This document shows, one piece after another, positions 17,746 through 27,427 of a DNA stretch of 64,000 nt. The position numbers and the translations under genes were made by a program. Numbering within the stretch: position 1 is the first letter of the stretch; each line of letters opens with the position of its first letter. The DNA comes from Rhodothermales bacterium. Its GTDB lineage: Bacteria > Bacteroidota > Rhodothermia > Rhodothermales > UBA10348. A model generated the notes under the pieces. It saw nothing but the letters and a program-made list of their open reading frames with translations. It did no database searches and was not told the DNA's origin. The stretch lies in contig JAEPNP010000001.1 in the NCBI GenBank assembly GCA_017643395.1, positions 517,806 to 581,805 of the forward strand. The letters are read 5' to 3'.

Positions 17746-18220
17746 ACCGATTCATCTTGCGGTTTTTGCGGACTTTATCATAGGGAAAAACGCATCCGTT
17801 CATGGCGATAAACACGCCGGACGGGAGCGTCTGCACGGCTGCGATGGCAAAACCGATGTTAAACTCGGCATCCGAGTTCTTGAACCGTGCCGGAGTGAGT
17901 GACCCCACCAGTACGATCGTCTTGCCGGCCACATCCGACAGCACCTCAGCCGTCTCCACCATGGTATCCGTGCCGTGCGTGATCAGAATGCGGTCTGCAT
18001 CGGTGGCCAGGACCATCTGACGGATCACCTGCCTGTCGGCATCCGTCAGGTCCAGGCTGTCCTTCCGGAAGAGGGTGTGCACGGTATACGGCACCTGAGC
18101 ACCGACCATGCGCAGGATCTCCGCTATCTGCGGCTCCCCAACCTCATAGTCGCTCTGGGCATCGAAGTAGACCTTGTCTATGGTCCCTCCGGTGGAAAGA
18201 ATGGCGATCGCTTCAGGCAT
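17729..18220 (-). CDS. Single-domain asparaginase-like amidohydrolase
   Basis: The protein has 163 residues. ATG 18220 overlaps the hutI stop by 8 nt; the longer frame upstream is a shadow of hutI. The N-terminal asparaginase domain is intact: TGGTID with T13, THGTDTM with T84-D85, LVGSLTP, and a Lys-rich segment near residue 150 where the catalytic Lys lies. The whole C-terminal domain of classic asparaginases (~150 residues) is absent. The gene ends at a clean stop overlapping the next gene, so it is not an obvious truncation; short asparaginase-domain proteins exist in other bacteria. Substrate could be Asn or another amide. Cytoplasmic. Confidence 0.78.
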   Translation of the reverse strand: MPEAIAILSTGGTIDKVYFDAQSDYEVGEPQIAEILRMVGAQVPYTVHTLFRKDSLDLTDADRQVIRQMVLATDADRILITHGTDTMVETAEVLSDVAGKTIVLVGSLTPARFKNSDAEFNIGFAIAAVQTLPSGVFIAMNGCVFPYDKVRKNRKMNRFEEVV

Positions 18221-19394
18221 CAAACACAGGTTCGCCCGCCACGAAAGTCTGGTGGGCCGCATTGGGCACGAAGTGGTAGAGCCACTGCTCCACGGACTCC
18301 GCGTTGATGAGAACAAAATCCGCACGCTTACCGGGGTCAAGGGATCCCCGGCTGGTCTCAAGATCCAGCGCGCGGGCCGCAATCAGTGTTGCGCCCTTCA
18401 GAGCTTCGGCCGGCGTGAGCCGATTCATGGTGCAGGCCAGGGTCATGGCGAACGGCAGGTGGTAGCTCGGCGCCGAACCCGGGTTGAAGTCGGTGGCCAC
18501 CGCCACGGAGCACCCGGCATCCAGGAACGCCCGGCCGTCCATGGGCTTCTGACGCAGATACAGACTGGCGATGGGCAGGGTGACAGCTACCACCCCTGCG
18601 GCTGCCATGGCCCGCATGCCTTGCTCGGACGTGTACTCCAGATGGTCCGCGCTGATCGCGCCCACCTCGGCGGCCAGCACTGCCCCGCCGCCGTCCCCCA
18701 GCTGGTCCACGTGCAGTTTGGCGCGCATGCCGTACGCGGACGCCGCAGTGAGCAGCCGGCGCGCCTGCTCGACGCTGAACGCGCCCTCCTCGACAAAGAC
18801 GTCACAGAAGCGGGCCAGCGGCGCGACCTGCGGCAGGGCAACGATGAGATGGTCGATGTACGCATCAGCATCGGCGAACTCGGGCGGAACCACGTGCGCT
18901 CCGAGAAAGGTCGGCTCGACGCCCAACTCCCTGTAGACGCGCAGTTGCTTCAACTCATGCTCCAGGGACAGACCGTACCCGCTCTTCGCCTCGACGGTCG
19001 TGACGCCGAGTCGCGCCATCTCTTTCAGGAAGCCTGCGGCGCGACCCCGTAGTGCCTCCTCCGAAGCCGCACGTGTCTGCCGCATGGTATTGCGAATGCC
19101 GCCCCCGGACTCCAGGATCTCCAGGTAGCTGGCTCCCCGGCATTTCTGTGCAAACTCGTCTGCGCGCCACCCCCCGAATGCCAGGTGTGTGTGGCAGTCC
19201 ACGAGTCCGGGCACGACCAGTCTGCCTCCCGCATCGTGCACCTCTTCGTCTCCCGGTGCATGCGCTGCCGAGCCCACCCAGGTGATCTCGCCATCCTTCC
19301 AGGCCAGCGCTGCGTCGCGCACGAGGTGCAGCTCGTGTTGGCCTCCGGCCGGGGAGCAGCGGGCCAATACCCCAATGTTCGTCAGAACCGGCAT
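18213..19394 (-). CDS. hutI: Imidazolonepropionase
   Basis: The protein has 393 residues, full length for HutI. It opens imidazolone-5-propionate to N-formimino-L-glutamate, the third step of histidine degradation. Amidohydrolase features are in place: GLVDCHTHLAFGG (metal-binding HxH), VEAKSGYGL, FLGAHVVPPE, LHVDQLGDGGG, SADHLEYTS, ATDFNPGS with metal-ligand Asp, and PGKRADFVLI near the end. The start codon shares one base with the hutH stop (TGATG), and the end overlaps the asparaginase start, so translation is probably coupled along the operon. Confidence 0.95.
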   Translation of the reverse strand: MPVLTNIGVLARCSPAGGQHELHLVRDAALAWKDGEITWVGSAAHAPGDEEVHDAGGRLVVPGLVDCHTHLAFGGWRADEFAQKCRGASYLEILESGGGIRNTMRQTRAASEEALRGRAAGFLKEMARLGVTTVEAKSGYGLSLEHELKQLRVYRELGVEPTFLGAHVVPPEFADADAYIDHLIVALPQVAPLARFCDVFVEEGAFSVEQARRLLTAASAYGMRAKLHVDQLGDGGGAVLAAEVGAISADHLEYTSEQGMRAMAAAGVVAVTLPIASLYLRQKPMDGRAFLDAGCSVAVATDFNPGSAPSYHLPFAMTLACTMNRLTPAEALKGATLIAARALDLETSRGSLDPGKRADFVLINAESVEQWLYHFVPNAAHQTFVAGEPVFDA

Positions 19395-20881
19395 CAGTCT
19401 CCCAGCATCGCGGAAACCGCATCGGCCAGTTCATGGCTGCGCACCAGTTCAATGGCCGGCTCGAGGTCCTCCTGGAAATAGTAGTCCGCCTCGCGATGCG
19501 GAATACGCTTGCGGATCTCCGTGTGAGCGAACTCGATGCCTCTCCCTGGCCGTAGCGGCCGCCGGTAGTCCAGCGCCTGCGCGGCCGCGATCAACTCAAT
19601 GGCCATCACGTGCTCCACGTTGTGCAGCACCTGCAGCAACTTGAGTGCACTGGTCGCGCCCATGGAGACGTGGTCCTCCTGGCCCAGACTGGTGGGGATG
19701 GAATCCACCGAGGCCGGGTGGCAGAGCACCTTGTTCTCGGAAACCAGCGCGGCGGCGGTGTACTGCGGGATCATGAATCCAGAGTTCAGCCCGGTCTCTT
19801 TCATGAGCAGCGTCGGCAGGCCGTCGTGCCCTTCGAGCAGCAGATACGTGCGCCGCTCCGAGATGCTGGCCAGCTCCGCCAGCGCGATGGCTGAATAGTC
19901 CAGGACCAGGGCCAGCGGCTGCCCGTGAAAGTTGCCGCCGGAAATGATGTCGTGCTGCTCAAACACGAGCGGGTTGTCCGTCACCGAGTTCATCTCGGTC
20001 TCCACCACCCGCGTCGCGTGCTCGATGGCGTCCCGGCTGGCCCCGTGCACCTGCGGCATGCAGCGCAGGCAGTACGGGTCCTGAACCTTGCCGCACTCCC
20101 GATGGGACTCCAGGATCTCCGAGTTCTCCAGCAGGAGGCGCACATTTCGGGCTACCTGCTGCTGCCCCGGATGAGGTCGTACTTCATGGATGCGTGCATC
20201 GAATGGCGTGGCCGAGCCCTGCAGGGCCTCGAGGCTCATGGTGCCGATTAGGTCCGCCAGACGCAGCAACTCGTGCGCACGCTGCAGCACAAAGGCGCCG
20301 TAGGCTGCCATCAACTGCGTGCCGTTGAGCAGCGCGATGCCGTCTTTGGCCTGCAGGTCGATGGGCGCAAGGCCGTGCGCCGCCAATACACCGGCCGCAG
20401 GCTCGGCTCGGAGCCCATCGCGCAGAAAAGCGCCCTCACCCAGGAGCGGAAGGGCCAGATGGGCGAGTGGCGCCAGGTCCCCGGAGGCACCCACGCTGCC
20501 CCGACTCGGGATGTACGGGATGAGGTCCAGCCGCTCGAAGTCCAGCAGCCGCCGGAACGTGGTTTCCGAAACCCCGGAATAGCCTAGACCCAGCGCATGG
20601 ATCTTCAGCTGCAGCATGATGCGGGCTATCTCACGCGGCACCGGATCGCCGACGCCGACCGCGTGACTCAGGAGGATGTTGCGCTGCAGATCCCGGAGTT
20701 TGTCGTTGTCGATGCGCTTGGAGGCGAGCTTGCCGAAGCCCGTGTTGACCCCGTAATAGACGCCGCCGGTTGCCATGGCAGCCTCCAGGCGGGCGCGTGA
20801 TTCCAGCACGGCCGCCGGGTCCTTTCGCAGCGCGGCCATGCTCGCCGCGAGATTGTCGGCCAAAGTGCGTATACGGATCAT
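19394..20881 (-). CDS. hutH: Histidine ammonia-lyase
   Basis: The protein has 495 residues. It removes ammonia from L-histidine to give urocanate, the first step of the pathway. The self-forming MIO cofactor triad A132-S133-G134 sits in [15 protein letters not shown]. Other family landmarks are [51 protein letters not shown] and [11 protein letters not shown]. The start overlaps the hutU stop by 4 nt (ATGA) and the stop touches hutI. Cytoplasmic homotetramer in known members. Confidence 0.96.
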   Translation of the reverse strand: MIRIRTLADNLAASMAALRKDPAAVLESRARLEAAMATGGVYYGVNTGFGKLASKRIDNDKLRDLQRNILLSHAVGVGDPVPREIARIMLQLKIHALGLGYSGVSETTFRRLLDFERLDLIPYIPSRGSVGASGDLAPLAHLALPLLGEGAFLRDGLRAEPAAGVLAAHGLAPIDLQAKDGIALLNGTQLMAAYGAFVLQRAHELLRLADLIGTMSLEALQGSATPFDARIHEVRPHPGQQQVARNVRLLLENSEILESHRECGKVQDPYCLRCMPQVHGASRDAIEHATRVVETEMNSVTDNPLVFEQHDIISGGNFHGQPLALVLDYSAIALAELASISERRTYLLLEGHDGLPTLLMKETGLNSGFMIPQYTAAALVSENKVLCHPASVDSIPTSLGQEDHVSMGATSALKLLQVLHNVEHVMAIELIAAAQALDYRRPLRPGRGIEFAHTEIRKRIPHREADYYFQEDLEPAIELVRSHELADAVSAMLGD

Positions 20882-22539
20882 GCCCCGTTGATCATGGGCA
20901 GATCAACGCCCCGCTCGTCGGCGGTATCGATTGCCTCCGTGTAGCCGGCGTCTGCGTGTCGCATGACCCCCGTACCGGGATCTGCAGTGAGCACGCGTTC
21001 CAGGCGCCGATCTCCCATTTCGGTCCCGTCCGCCACGCTGACCATGCCGGAATGGATGGAGTATCCGATGCCGACGCCACCACCGTGGTGCAGCGAGATC
21101 CAGCTGGCGCCGCAGGCGGTGTTCAGAAGGGCGTTCAGCAGCGGCCAGTCTGCGATGGCGTCGGAGCCGTCCTTCATGCCCTCCGTCTCCCGGTTCGGAC
21201 TCGCCACGGAGCCCGAGTCCAGGTGGTCGCGCCCGATGACAATCGGTGCCTGAACCCGTCCGGTCTTGACCAGCCAATTGAACTTCAGGCCCATCTCGGC
21301 ACGCTCACCGTACTCCAGCCAGCAGATGCGGGCCGGCAATCCCTGGAAATGCACTTTTTCGCGGGCCTTGTGGATCCACCGGGCGAGGGCCTCCTTCTCC
21401 GGGAAGGTCTCCAGCACGGCGTCGTCGGTGACGGCGATGTCCCGAGGGTCGCCGGACAGCGCGGCCCAGCGGAACGGCCCTGATCCGCGACAGAAAAGCG
21501 GCCGGATGAACTCCGGCACAAAGCCCGGAATGTCGAACGCATCCGGACGGCCTCGCCGATCGGCTACCTGTCCCCGCAGGTTGTTGCCGTAGTCGAAGGT
21601 CACTGCACCCGCCCGCTGCATGGCCAGCATGGCGTCGATGTGCACCACCATCGAGTCCAGTACCGCATCCTCGTACCCCCTCGGGTCACGCTTTCGGAAG
21701 GCATCCGCCGACTCGGTGGTATGTCCCGCCGGGATGTATCCCACATCCGGGTCGTGAGCGCTCGTCTGGTCGGTCAGCACGTCGGGCGTGATCCCGCGAC
21801 GCACGAGTTCGGGCAGCACGTCGGCCACGTTTCCGACCAGGCCCACCGAAAGGGCCTCCCGCGCCGTGCGGGCGTTCATCACCCGCTCGAGCGCGGTATC
21901 CAGATCGTCGGTCATCTCGTCACAGTAGCCCGTCTCGACACGCCGGCGAATGCGCTCCGCATCCACGTCCATGCCGAGGAAGGCGGCACCGTTCATCGTC
22001 GCCGCCAGCGGCTGCGCGCCACCCATGCCACCGAGACCCGCGGTCAGCACCAGGCGGCCTTCCAGCGTGCCCTCGAAGTACTTGCGGGCGCACTCGGCAA
22101 AGGTCTCGTAGGTGCCCTGCAGGATGCCCTGGGTGCCGATGTAGATCCATGAGCCGGCCGTCATCTGTCCGTACATGGTGAGCCCCAGCGCATCGAGCCG
22201 ACGGAATTCGTCCCAGGTGGCCCAGCGCGGCACCAGATGCGCGTTGGCGATCAGCGCACGGGGGGCCTCCTCATGCGTGCGAAAAACCCCCGCAGGGCGG
22301 CCGCTTTGCACCAGCAGCGTCTCGTCGTTTTCCAGCCGCCGCAGGGTACTCACAATGCGGTGGAACGAGTCCCAGTCGCGCGCCGCCTTGCCGCCACCCC
22401 CGTAGACAATCAGATCCTCGGGGCGCTCCGCCACAGCGGGGTCCAGATTGTTCATCAGCATGCGTAGCGCGGCTTCCTGATGCCAGCCCTTGCAGCTGAG
22501 CGTCGTGCCGGTGGGGGCCTTGATCACGTCTGTTTCCAT
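20878..22539 (-). CDS. hutU: Urocanate hydratase
   Basis: The protein has 553 residues, as expected. It converts urocanate to imidazolone propionate using tightly bound NAD+. ATG 22539 gives the usual N-terminus before [19 protein letters not shown]; the open frame beyond it is not HutU-like. Conserved parts include [56 protein letters not shown], and near the end [20 protein letters not shown] and [13 protein letters not shown]. It is the first hut gene, 82 bp after yceH, then hutH, hutI, asparaginase and metalloprotease follow with overlaps. No hutF, hutG or ftcD is present in this window. Confidence 0.95.
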   Translation of the reverse strand: METDVIKAPTGTTLSCKGWHQEAALRMLMNNLDPAVAERPEDLIVYGGGGKAARDWDSFHRIVSTLRRLENDETLLVQSGRPAGVFRTHEEAPRALIANAHLVPRWATWDEFRRLDALGLTMYGQMTAGSWIYIGTQGILQGTYETFAECARKYFEGTLEGRLVLTAGLGGMGGAQPLAATMNGAAFLGMDVDAERIRRRVETGYCDEMTDDLDTALERVMNARTAREALSVGLVGNVADVLPELVRRGITPDVLTDQTSAHDPDVGYIPAGHTTESADAFRKRDPRGYEDAVLDSMVVHIDAMLAMQRAGAVTFDYGNNLRGQVADRRGRPDAFDIPGFVPEFIRPLFCRGSGPFRWAALSGDPRDIAVTDDAVLETFPEKEALARWIHKAREKVHFQGLPARICWLEYGERAEMGLKFNWLVKTGRVQAPIVIGRDHLDSGSVASPNRETEGMKDGSDAIADWPLLNALLNTACGASWISLHHGGGVGIGYSIHSGMVSVADGTEMGDRRLERVLTADPGTGVMRHADAGYTEAIDTADERGVDLPMINGA

Positions 22540-22567
22540 CGGTTCCGTAGTCCGCTGGTGGCACGCT

Positions 22568-22591
22568 GGAAGCGCTACCAGAAACGCTCCC
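22568..22591. promoter_or_regulatory. Imperfect inverted repeat upstream of hutU
   Basis: GGAAGCG (22568-22574) and CGCTCCC (22585-22591) face each other over a 10-nt gap, with 6 of 7 pairs matching, 28 bp upstream of the hutU start. This is the only spacer in the pepE-to-protease run large enough for an operator or internal promoter. It could equally be a weak hairpin following yceH. No regulator gene is adjacent. Confidence 0.25.
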
Positions 22592-22621
22592 GCCGAACAC
22601 GCCGGCCGGGGGCGAGAATGC

Positions 22622-23254
22622 CTATTCGAATTGTGTCTTAAAGGCCTCGAAGGCGGCCTCCAGCGCCTCGAGCCGTTCCCTGAGTTCGGCGACCTCCTCG
22701 CTGAGCCCTGCAGAGCCTGAACGTGCAGGTGCTGGCTCTGTCGCCGCGATGGCCTCCAGGTCCGGCTCACCCTCCAGCAGGTGTGTGTGCCGGGCCTCCT
22801 TCTTGCCGGGCAGCACCGGAAGTTCGGTGACCAGGGGCTGCTCCCGGGCAGCCAGTTCGGCAAGCACCGCCTCTACCTCCTCGAGCGACTCGAATGGGTG
22901 GCTGCGGCCCGTTCGGGCCCGAAGCTCACCCACAGTCTGCGGTCCACGAAGCAGCATAATGCTGAGCACCGCCCTTTCCGCTTCCGACAACCCCCAGGCC
23001 TCGGCCAGCGCATGACGGAATTTCTCCGCCCGGCTGCCGCCTCCGGCGGCGTGACCGACCACCTTGCGCCTCATCAACGAATCCAGCGCCCGCATCACTG
23101 TGGACTCGGAAAAGTCCACGACCGGATCCCGGTTGGACTTCTGGTTGCACGCGGTAGTCAGCGAGTTGAGGGTGAGCGGATAGTAATCGGGTGTCGTGAG
23201 CTCTTTTTCAATGAGCACACCCAGCACACGTACTTCTTCGGGGGTGAAATCCAT
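22622..23254 (-). CDS. YceH/DUF480 family protein
   Basis: The protein has 210 residues. It begins with the family signature ([40 protein letters not shown]), followed by the second winged-helix-like half ([26 protein letters not shown]). The last ~35 residues ([22 protein letters not shown]) form a short coiled coil. Known members are cytoplasmic double winged-helix proteins of unclear function. The start codon shares one base with the pepE stop (TGATG), so the two are co-translated. A link to the following hut genes is only positional. Confidence 0.9.
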   Translation of the reverse strand: MDFTPEEVRVLGVLIEKELTTPDYYPLTLNSLTTACNQKSNRDPVVDFSESTVMRALDSLMRRKVVGHAAGGGSRAEKFRHALAEAWGLSEAERAVLSIMLLRGPQTVGELRARTGRSHPFESLEEVEAVLAELAAREQPLVTELPVLPGKKEARHTHLLEGEPDLEAIAATEPAPARSGSAGLSEEVAELRERLEALEAAFEAFKTQFE

Positions 23255-23943
23255 CAGGCGGGGACAGCGATAGGTCCGGGATCCATCTCGAACGGCTCGG
23301 CCGCAACGCCAAAGATACGGGCCGTCCTCGACCCCAGCAGGACATGATCGCCGCTAACCCGCACGGCGGAGCCCTCCCTGAGTCCAATCACCATGCGCCC
23401 CGGATTCGCCTGCTCGAACTCCAGCAGGCGCTCCTCCCGGGTCTCTCCCATGTGATGATCGGGATGCGCATCCAGATAGTGCGGGTTGATCTGGTAGGGC
23501 ACCAGATCGAGGGCGTCCAGACTTGGAGGCTGCACAATCGGCATGTCGTTGGTGGTTCGCATGGTCGGGCAAGCCACGTTTGATCCTGCACTCCAGCCCA
23601 CATAGGGCTTTCCGGCGGCTACGGCACTCCGGATGGCCTCAAGCAGGCCGTGCCGGTAGAGGTGATCGAGCAGGTGAAAGGTGTTGCCTCCGCCTACCGC
23701 CACCGCGTCACAGGTCGCCACAACGTCGGCCGGATTGCCGCGGTGCACGGAGCGCACCTCAACCCCATCGCCCATGCCCTGCTGTACCAGATCCGCGTAG
23801 TCGTCGAAACTCAGTCGAACGGCTGCAAAGGGCACAAAAGCTATCGTGCGACACCCGCCCAGCGCCTCCTGCAGCCACGGACGTGCATGCTCCAGATAGC
23901 CGGAATCCGGGTTGCGGGAGTTGGATAGCAGTAGCAGGTTCAT
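23254..23943 (-). CDS. pepE: Dipeptidase E (alpha-aspartyl dipeptidase, S51)
   Basis: The protein has 229 residues. ATG 23943 gives the standard family start (MNLLLLSNSRNP); upstream in-frame sequence is unrelated. The serine nucleophile lies in GWSAGS (Ser118), with VGGGNTFHLLD before it and PHYLDAHPDHHMGETREER after it supplying the catalytic His region. PepE cleaves N-terminal aspartyl dipeptides such as Asp-Leu. The neighbourhood (hut genes, asparaginase, protease) fits peptide and amino-acid scavenging. Its start is only 11 bp from the divergent DUF3667 gene. Confidence 0.93.
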   Translation of the reverse strand: MNLLLLSNSRNPDSGYLEHARPWLQEALGGCRTIAFVPFAAVRLSFDDYADLVQQGMGDGVEVRSVHRGNPADVVATCDAVAVGGGNTFHLLDHLYRHGLLEAIRSAVAAGKPYVGWSAGSNVACPTMRTTNDMPIVQPPSLDALDLVPYQINPHYLDAHPDHHMGETREERLLEFEQANPGRMVIGLREGSAVRVSGDHVLLGSRTARIFGVAAEPFEMDPGPIAVPA

Positions 23944-23954
23944 AGCTTCTCGGG

Positions 23955-24722
23955 ATGGCCGGGCATGATACGCAGATCCCCGATGGCGCTCGCTGCCTGA
24001 ACTGTGGCGCCGAGCTGCTGGGCTCCCACTGCCACAGGTGCGGGCAGGCCGCAAAACCGCGCGTGGAGCCGCTGCGGGACATGTTTGAGGATGCGGTCGA
24101 TGCGCTCTTCAGCCTGGACAACCGGCTGCTGCGCTCACTGGGTGCGCTGCTGGCAAGGCCGGGGTTGCTCACTGTCGAATACCTCGAGGGCCGGCGGCAG
24201 CCGTATCTGTCGGCGATCCGATTGTACCTGTGGCTGAGTGTCGCCTACTTCGTGATCGCCGAGTTGCTCGGAGTGACGGATCTGATGTTCGTGACTTCCA
24301 CCAGCGGGACCGACCTGGCCAGGCTGCTACCGCGATTCATGTTCGTGATCGTGCCGATTTCCGGCCTGATCATGTTTCTGCTCCAGCGCAAAGAGCGCCC
24401 GCATTACGTGGAGCATCTGGTGCACGCCCTGCACCTTCATGCGGCCTGGTATGTGTACTTCGCAGTCTCCGCGCTTGCGGCCGCACCCATCGAAGACCCT
24501 TCTGACCTTGCCGCGCTGCTTTGGTGGCAGTGGCCGCTCGCGGCGGTGGGTGTGGGCACTCGCGTCGCAACTCTGGTGCACACCTATCTGTCGTTCAAAC
24601 GGGTCGGGGGCCGCGGCCGGCTGCGGGCCTTCCTGGAAACACTGACGTTCTTCCTGATCTACCTGACCGTGCTCGGCGCCGCCATTTTTGGCTGGATGAT
24701 GGTCGTAGCGAGAGGCGGTTAG
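23955..24722 (+). CDS. DUF3667 membrane protein with zinc ribbon
   Basis: The protein has 255 residues. A zinc ribbon (C14-LN-C17 ... C26-HR-C29) is followed by FSLDNRLLRSLGALLARPGLL and YLEGRRQPYLSAIRLYLWL, the typical DUF3667 core, and by about five hydrophobic segments in the remainder. Function of the family is unknown; it is common in Bacteroidota inner membranes. The gene is divergent from pepE with only 11 bp between start codons, so its promoter must lie inside pepE. Its stop overlaps the convergent SDR stop by 4 bp. Confidence 0.82.
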   Translation: MAGHDTQIPDGARCLNCGAELLGSHCHRCGQAAKPRVEPLRDMFEDAVDALFSLDNRLLRSLGALLARPGLLTVEYLEGRRQPYLSAIRLYLWLSVAYFVIAELLGVTDLMFVTSTSGTDLARLLPRFMFVIVPISGLIMFLLQRKERPHYVEHLVHALHLHAAWYVYFAVSALAAAPIEDPSDLAALLWWQWPLAAVGVGTRVATLVHTYLSFKRVGGRGRLRAFLETLTFFLIYLTVLGAAIFGWMMVVARGG

Positions 24723-26167
24723 GCCGCCTCGGCCCGCCGTCTCAACTCCTTCAGCATACCGGGGAAGATGAACGTGTGCGGCACGTAGAACATCCACCAG
24801 TACAGGAAGCCGAACAGGCCCTTCGGCTCGAAGAACGCCGTCTGTGTAACGGCAGTCGTGGATTCGTCCACCGGGTTGATCTCGTATTGCAGCCACGCCT
24901 TGCCGGGCACTTTCATTTCCGCACGCAGCCGCAGGACCTCGTTTTCGCGAGCCTCCTCCACACGCCAGAAATCCACCGCGTCACCCTCACGCAGGTGGCT
25001 GTACGTTCGGCGCGTGGAGCGAAGGCCGATGCCGCCGACAGCCAGGTCCATGAGCCCCCGGATGCGCCAGAGGAAGTTGGCGTACAACCAGCCGTTGTCT
25101 CCCCCAAGACGGTTCAGTTCGGCCCAGACGGCGGACGGCGGCGCCTTTACGTTGACCTGCAACCGCTCCTGGATCATGCCCTTGTCTTCCTCCAGGCGCG
25201 TGACCAACCGTCTGTCGGCACTGCTGGAGAATGCGTCACTCCAGGTCGTCTCCACCTTGTCACGGGCAAAGCGCTGCAGTGCCAGGCGCACGGCGGTCTC
25301 GTAGTCCAGCAGTTCGATGTCGAACATGCGTGCCGCTGTGTCGTCCTGCACTACGACCTCGTTGTCCAGGCCTTCGATCAGGGGCCGGGCGATCCGCGCA
25401 TTGAGCGGGGTAACCAACCCAACCCAGAGCGAAGACAGCCACGGCGTCAGCACCGGCACCTCCAGGATGGCCCGTCGGAGCCCACGAGCCCGAGCGTAGC
25501 CCCGGAACATGTCCTGATAACTGAGCACCTCCGAGCCGCCGATCTCGAGAATGCGGCCCGTGCTCTCGGGCTCATCCAGCGCGCTCGTCAGGTATTGCAG
25601 CACGTTGCGCACGGCGATGGGCTGAGTGCGCGTGCGGACCCACTTGGGGGTGATCAACAGCGGCACCCTCTCCGTGAGATAGCGGATCAGCTCAAAACTC
25701 AGCGAGCCGCTCCCGACGATCACCGCCGCCCGAAATTCCGTGACCGGCACAGACCCCTTGCGCAGGTATTCACCCGTCTCAAGCCTGCTTTCCAGATGCT
25801 TTGAACGCTTGTCGGATTTGGGATTGATGCCGCCCAGATAAATGATGCGCTCCACGCCCGCTTCCTCGGCCGCGCGCGCAAAGTTCTCCGCGGCCTGTCG
25901 GTCACGCTCCTCAAAGTCGCCCTCCGAACCAAGCGAATGGATGAGGTAGTAGGCCACCTTCACGCCGCTCAGCGCCTCCGGCAACGTTTCCGGCTGCAGC
26001 ACATCTCCTACCGCCACGGCTACGTCGTCCGACCAGGGCCGGTTTTCCAATCGCGCCGCGTCGCGCACGAAACAGCGCACCGACCAGCCGTCCTCCAGAA
26101 GACAGGGCACAAGCCGTCCTCCGATGTATCCGGTAGCTCCCGTGACGAGAATCAGTCCACGACTCAC
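24719..26167 (-). CDS. SDR-family NAD(P)-binding protein with DUF2867 C-terminus
   Basis: The protein has 482 residues. An atypical SDR/NmrA-like Rossmann domain begins with GATGYIGGRLVP, with YLIHSLG and YLGGINP further along (~1-290). The C-terminal ~150 residues (LQVNVKAPPSAVWAELNRLGGDNGW...FEPKGLFGFLYWWMFYVPHTFIF) match DUF2867, a SRPBCC-like region. This two-part architecture is widespread but its substrate is unknown. The gene starts 11 bp after ald on the same strand, so it is probably co-transcribed with it. The stop overlaps the convergent DUF3667 stop. Confidence 0.88.
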   Translation of the reverse strand: MSRGLILVTGATGYIGGRLVPCLLEDGWSVRCFVRDAARLENRPWSDDVAVAVGDVLQPETLPEALSGVKVAYYLIHSLGSEGDFEERDRQAAENFARAAEEAGVERIIYLGGINPKSDKRSKHLESRLETGEYLRKGSVPVTEFRAAVIVGSGSLSFELIRYLTERVPLLITPKWVRTRTQPIAVRNVLQYLTSALDEPESTGRILEIGGSEVLSYQDMFRGYARARGLRRAILEVPVLTPWLSSLWVGLVTPLNARIARPLIEGLDNEVVVQDDTAARMFDIELLDYETAVRLALQRFARDKVETTWSDAFSSSADRRLVTRLEEDKGMIQERLQVNVKAPPSAVWAELNRLGGDNGWLYANFLWRIRGLMDLAVGGIGLRSTRRTYSHLREGDAVDFWRVEEARENEVLRLRAEMKVPGKAWLQYEINPVDESTTAVTQTAFFEPKGLFGFLYWWMFYVPHTFIFPGMLKELRRRAEAA

Positions 26168-26178
26168 GCTATCCCTGC

Positions 26179-27399
26179 TCAGATCCCCGATGCAATCAGG
26201 AGCTCGATGTCGCGATGCGGCATGCCGAACATCGTGGCAAGACTCTTCTTGGTCAGGTGACGCCGATAGACATAGGTCCCGTTGCGCAGACCCACATCCC
26301 GCCAGAGCGCCTCATGCACCGTGCCGGCCTCACCGATCTTGAGCAGGTACGGCACCAGCACGTTGGTAAGCGCATACGTGGCCGTGCGGGCTGCGTTGGA
26401 CGGCATGTTCGGGATGCAATAGTGGATCACACCGTGCTTCACAAAGCTCGGCTGCGAGTGGGTCGTGGGCGCGCTGGTCTCGCAGCAGCCCCCCTGGTCC
26501 ATCATGGCATCAACAATCACCGCGCCCTTGGGCATGCGCATGACCATCTCCTCGGTGATCATGACCGGCGAGCGCTGCCCGGCCTTCATCATGGCCCCGA
26601 TCACCACATCGGCGCGTTCCAGCGCGTGGCGGATGTACCCCTCGGTGGCCATGGCAGTGGTGATGCGCCGATCGAGATAGTGCTCCATGACCCGTAGTGC
26701 CGACAGGTCGTTGTCCAGCACGATGACGTGCGCACCGAAGCCCAGCGCCGTGCGCGCGGCCCATTCACCGACCACTCCGGCGCCCAGGATCACCACGGTC
26801 GACGGCGGCACTCCGGAGATGCCGCCCAGCATGACCCCCTTGCCGCCTTCGCCGGACTCCAGATAGCGGGCCGAGATCTGCACGGCCATGGAGCCCATGA
26901 TTTCGTGCATCATGCGAACGATGGGCAGCGTGCCGTCCTGGTCCCGGATGAACTCGAACCCGATCCCGGTGATGCCGAGATCCATCAGGCATCGCAGGAA
27001 TTCAGGAGACGTGCCTCCCAGGTGCAGCGCAGAAATGAGAATCTGCTTCTCCTGCAGGTGCGCACATTCGTCGTCCGATGGTGGGCCGACCTTCACGATG
27101 AGCCCGCAGTTGGAGTACAGCTCACCGGCTTCCCGCACAATTTCGCCCCCGGCCTCCGCGTATTCCTGGTCTGAGAAGTTGGCCTGTTTGCCGGCGGCCT
27201 CCTGCACGTAGACCTGGTGGCCGTTGGACACCAGCGAACTGACTCCGGACGGGGCCAGAGCCACACGACGCTCTTCATTGGAAACCTCCAGCGGTACGCC
27301 GATGCGCAGGCTCTTATGCCGTTCGCCCACCTTGGCGCGCTGCTCCAGGGTCTGGAGGCCGTGCTCCACACCCAGGCCCTGCAATGCAGGCACTTCCAT
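26179..27399 (-). CDS. ald: Alanine dehydrogenase
   Basis: The protein has 406 residues. It catalyses NAD-dependent L-alanine to pyruvate plus ammonia (reversible). The N-terminal ~30 residues (LGVEHGLQTLEQRAKVGERHKSLRIGVPLE) are the extension typical of Bacteroidota Ald. Core features follow: RVALAPSGV, IVKVGPP, GGISGVPPSTVVILGAGVVGEWAARTALG (NAD-binding Rossmann), VDAMMDQGGCCETS, and IPNMPSNAARTAT. A TATATTTC at 27428-27435 on the same strand could be its -7 box. It is followed by the SDR gene. Together with gdh and hut genes it indicates amino-acid deamination capacity. Confidence 0.93.
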   Translation of the reverse strand: MEVPALQGLGVEHGLQTLEQRAKVGERHKSLRIGVPLEVSNEERRVALAPSGVSSLVSNGHQVYVQEAAGKQANFSDQEYAEAGGEIVREAGELYSNCGLIVKVGPPSDDECAHLQEKQILISALHLGGTSPEFLRCLMDLGITGIGFEFIRDQDGTLPIVRMMHEIMGSMAVQISARYLESGEGGKGVMLGGISGVPPSTVVILGAGVVGEWAARTALGFGAHVIVLDNDLSALRVMEHYLDRRITTAMATEGYIRHALERADVVIGAMMKAGQRSPVMITEEMVMRMPKGAVIVDAMMDQGGCCETSAPTTHSQPSFVKHGVIHYCIPNMPSNAARTATYALTNVLVPYLLKIGEAGTVHEALWRDVGLRNGTYVYRRHLTKKSLATMFGMPHRDIELLIASGI

Positions 27400-27427
27400 C
27401 CGCCGTCCTCCGAGTTAGCCGAGTCCG

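Noticed and set aside
22540-22863. N-terminal extension of hutU
   Set aside because: Overlaps yceH out of frame and is unlike HutU, which begins naturally at 22539. The same reasoning removed extensions of pepE (23944-24054), the asparaginase (18221-18382), the cytochrome (55743-56114) and the beta-helix gene (56978-57148).
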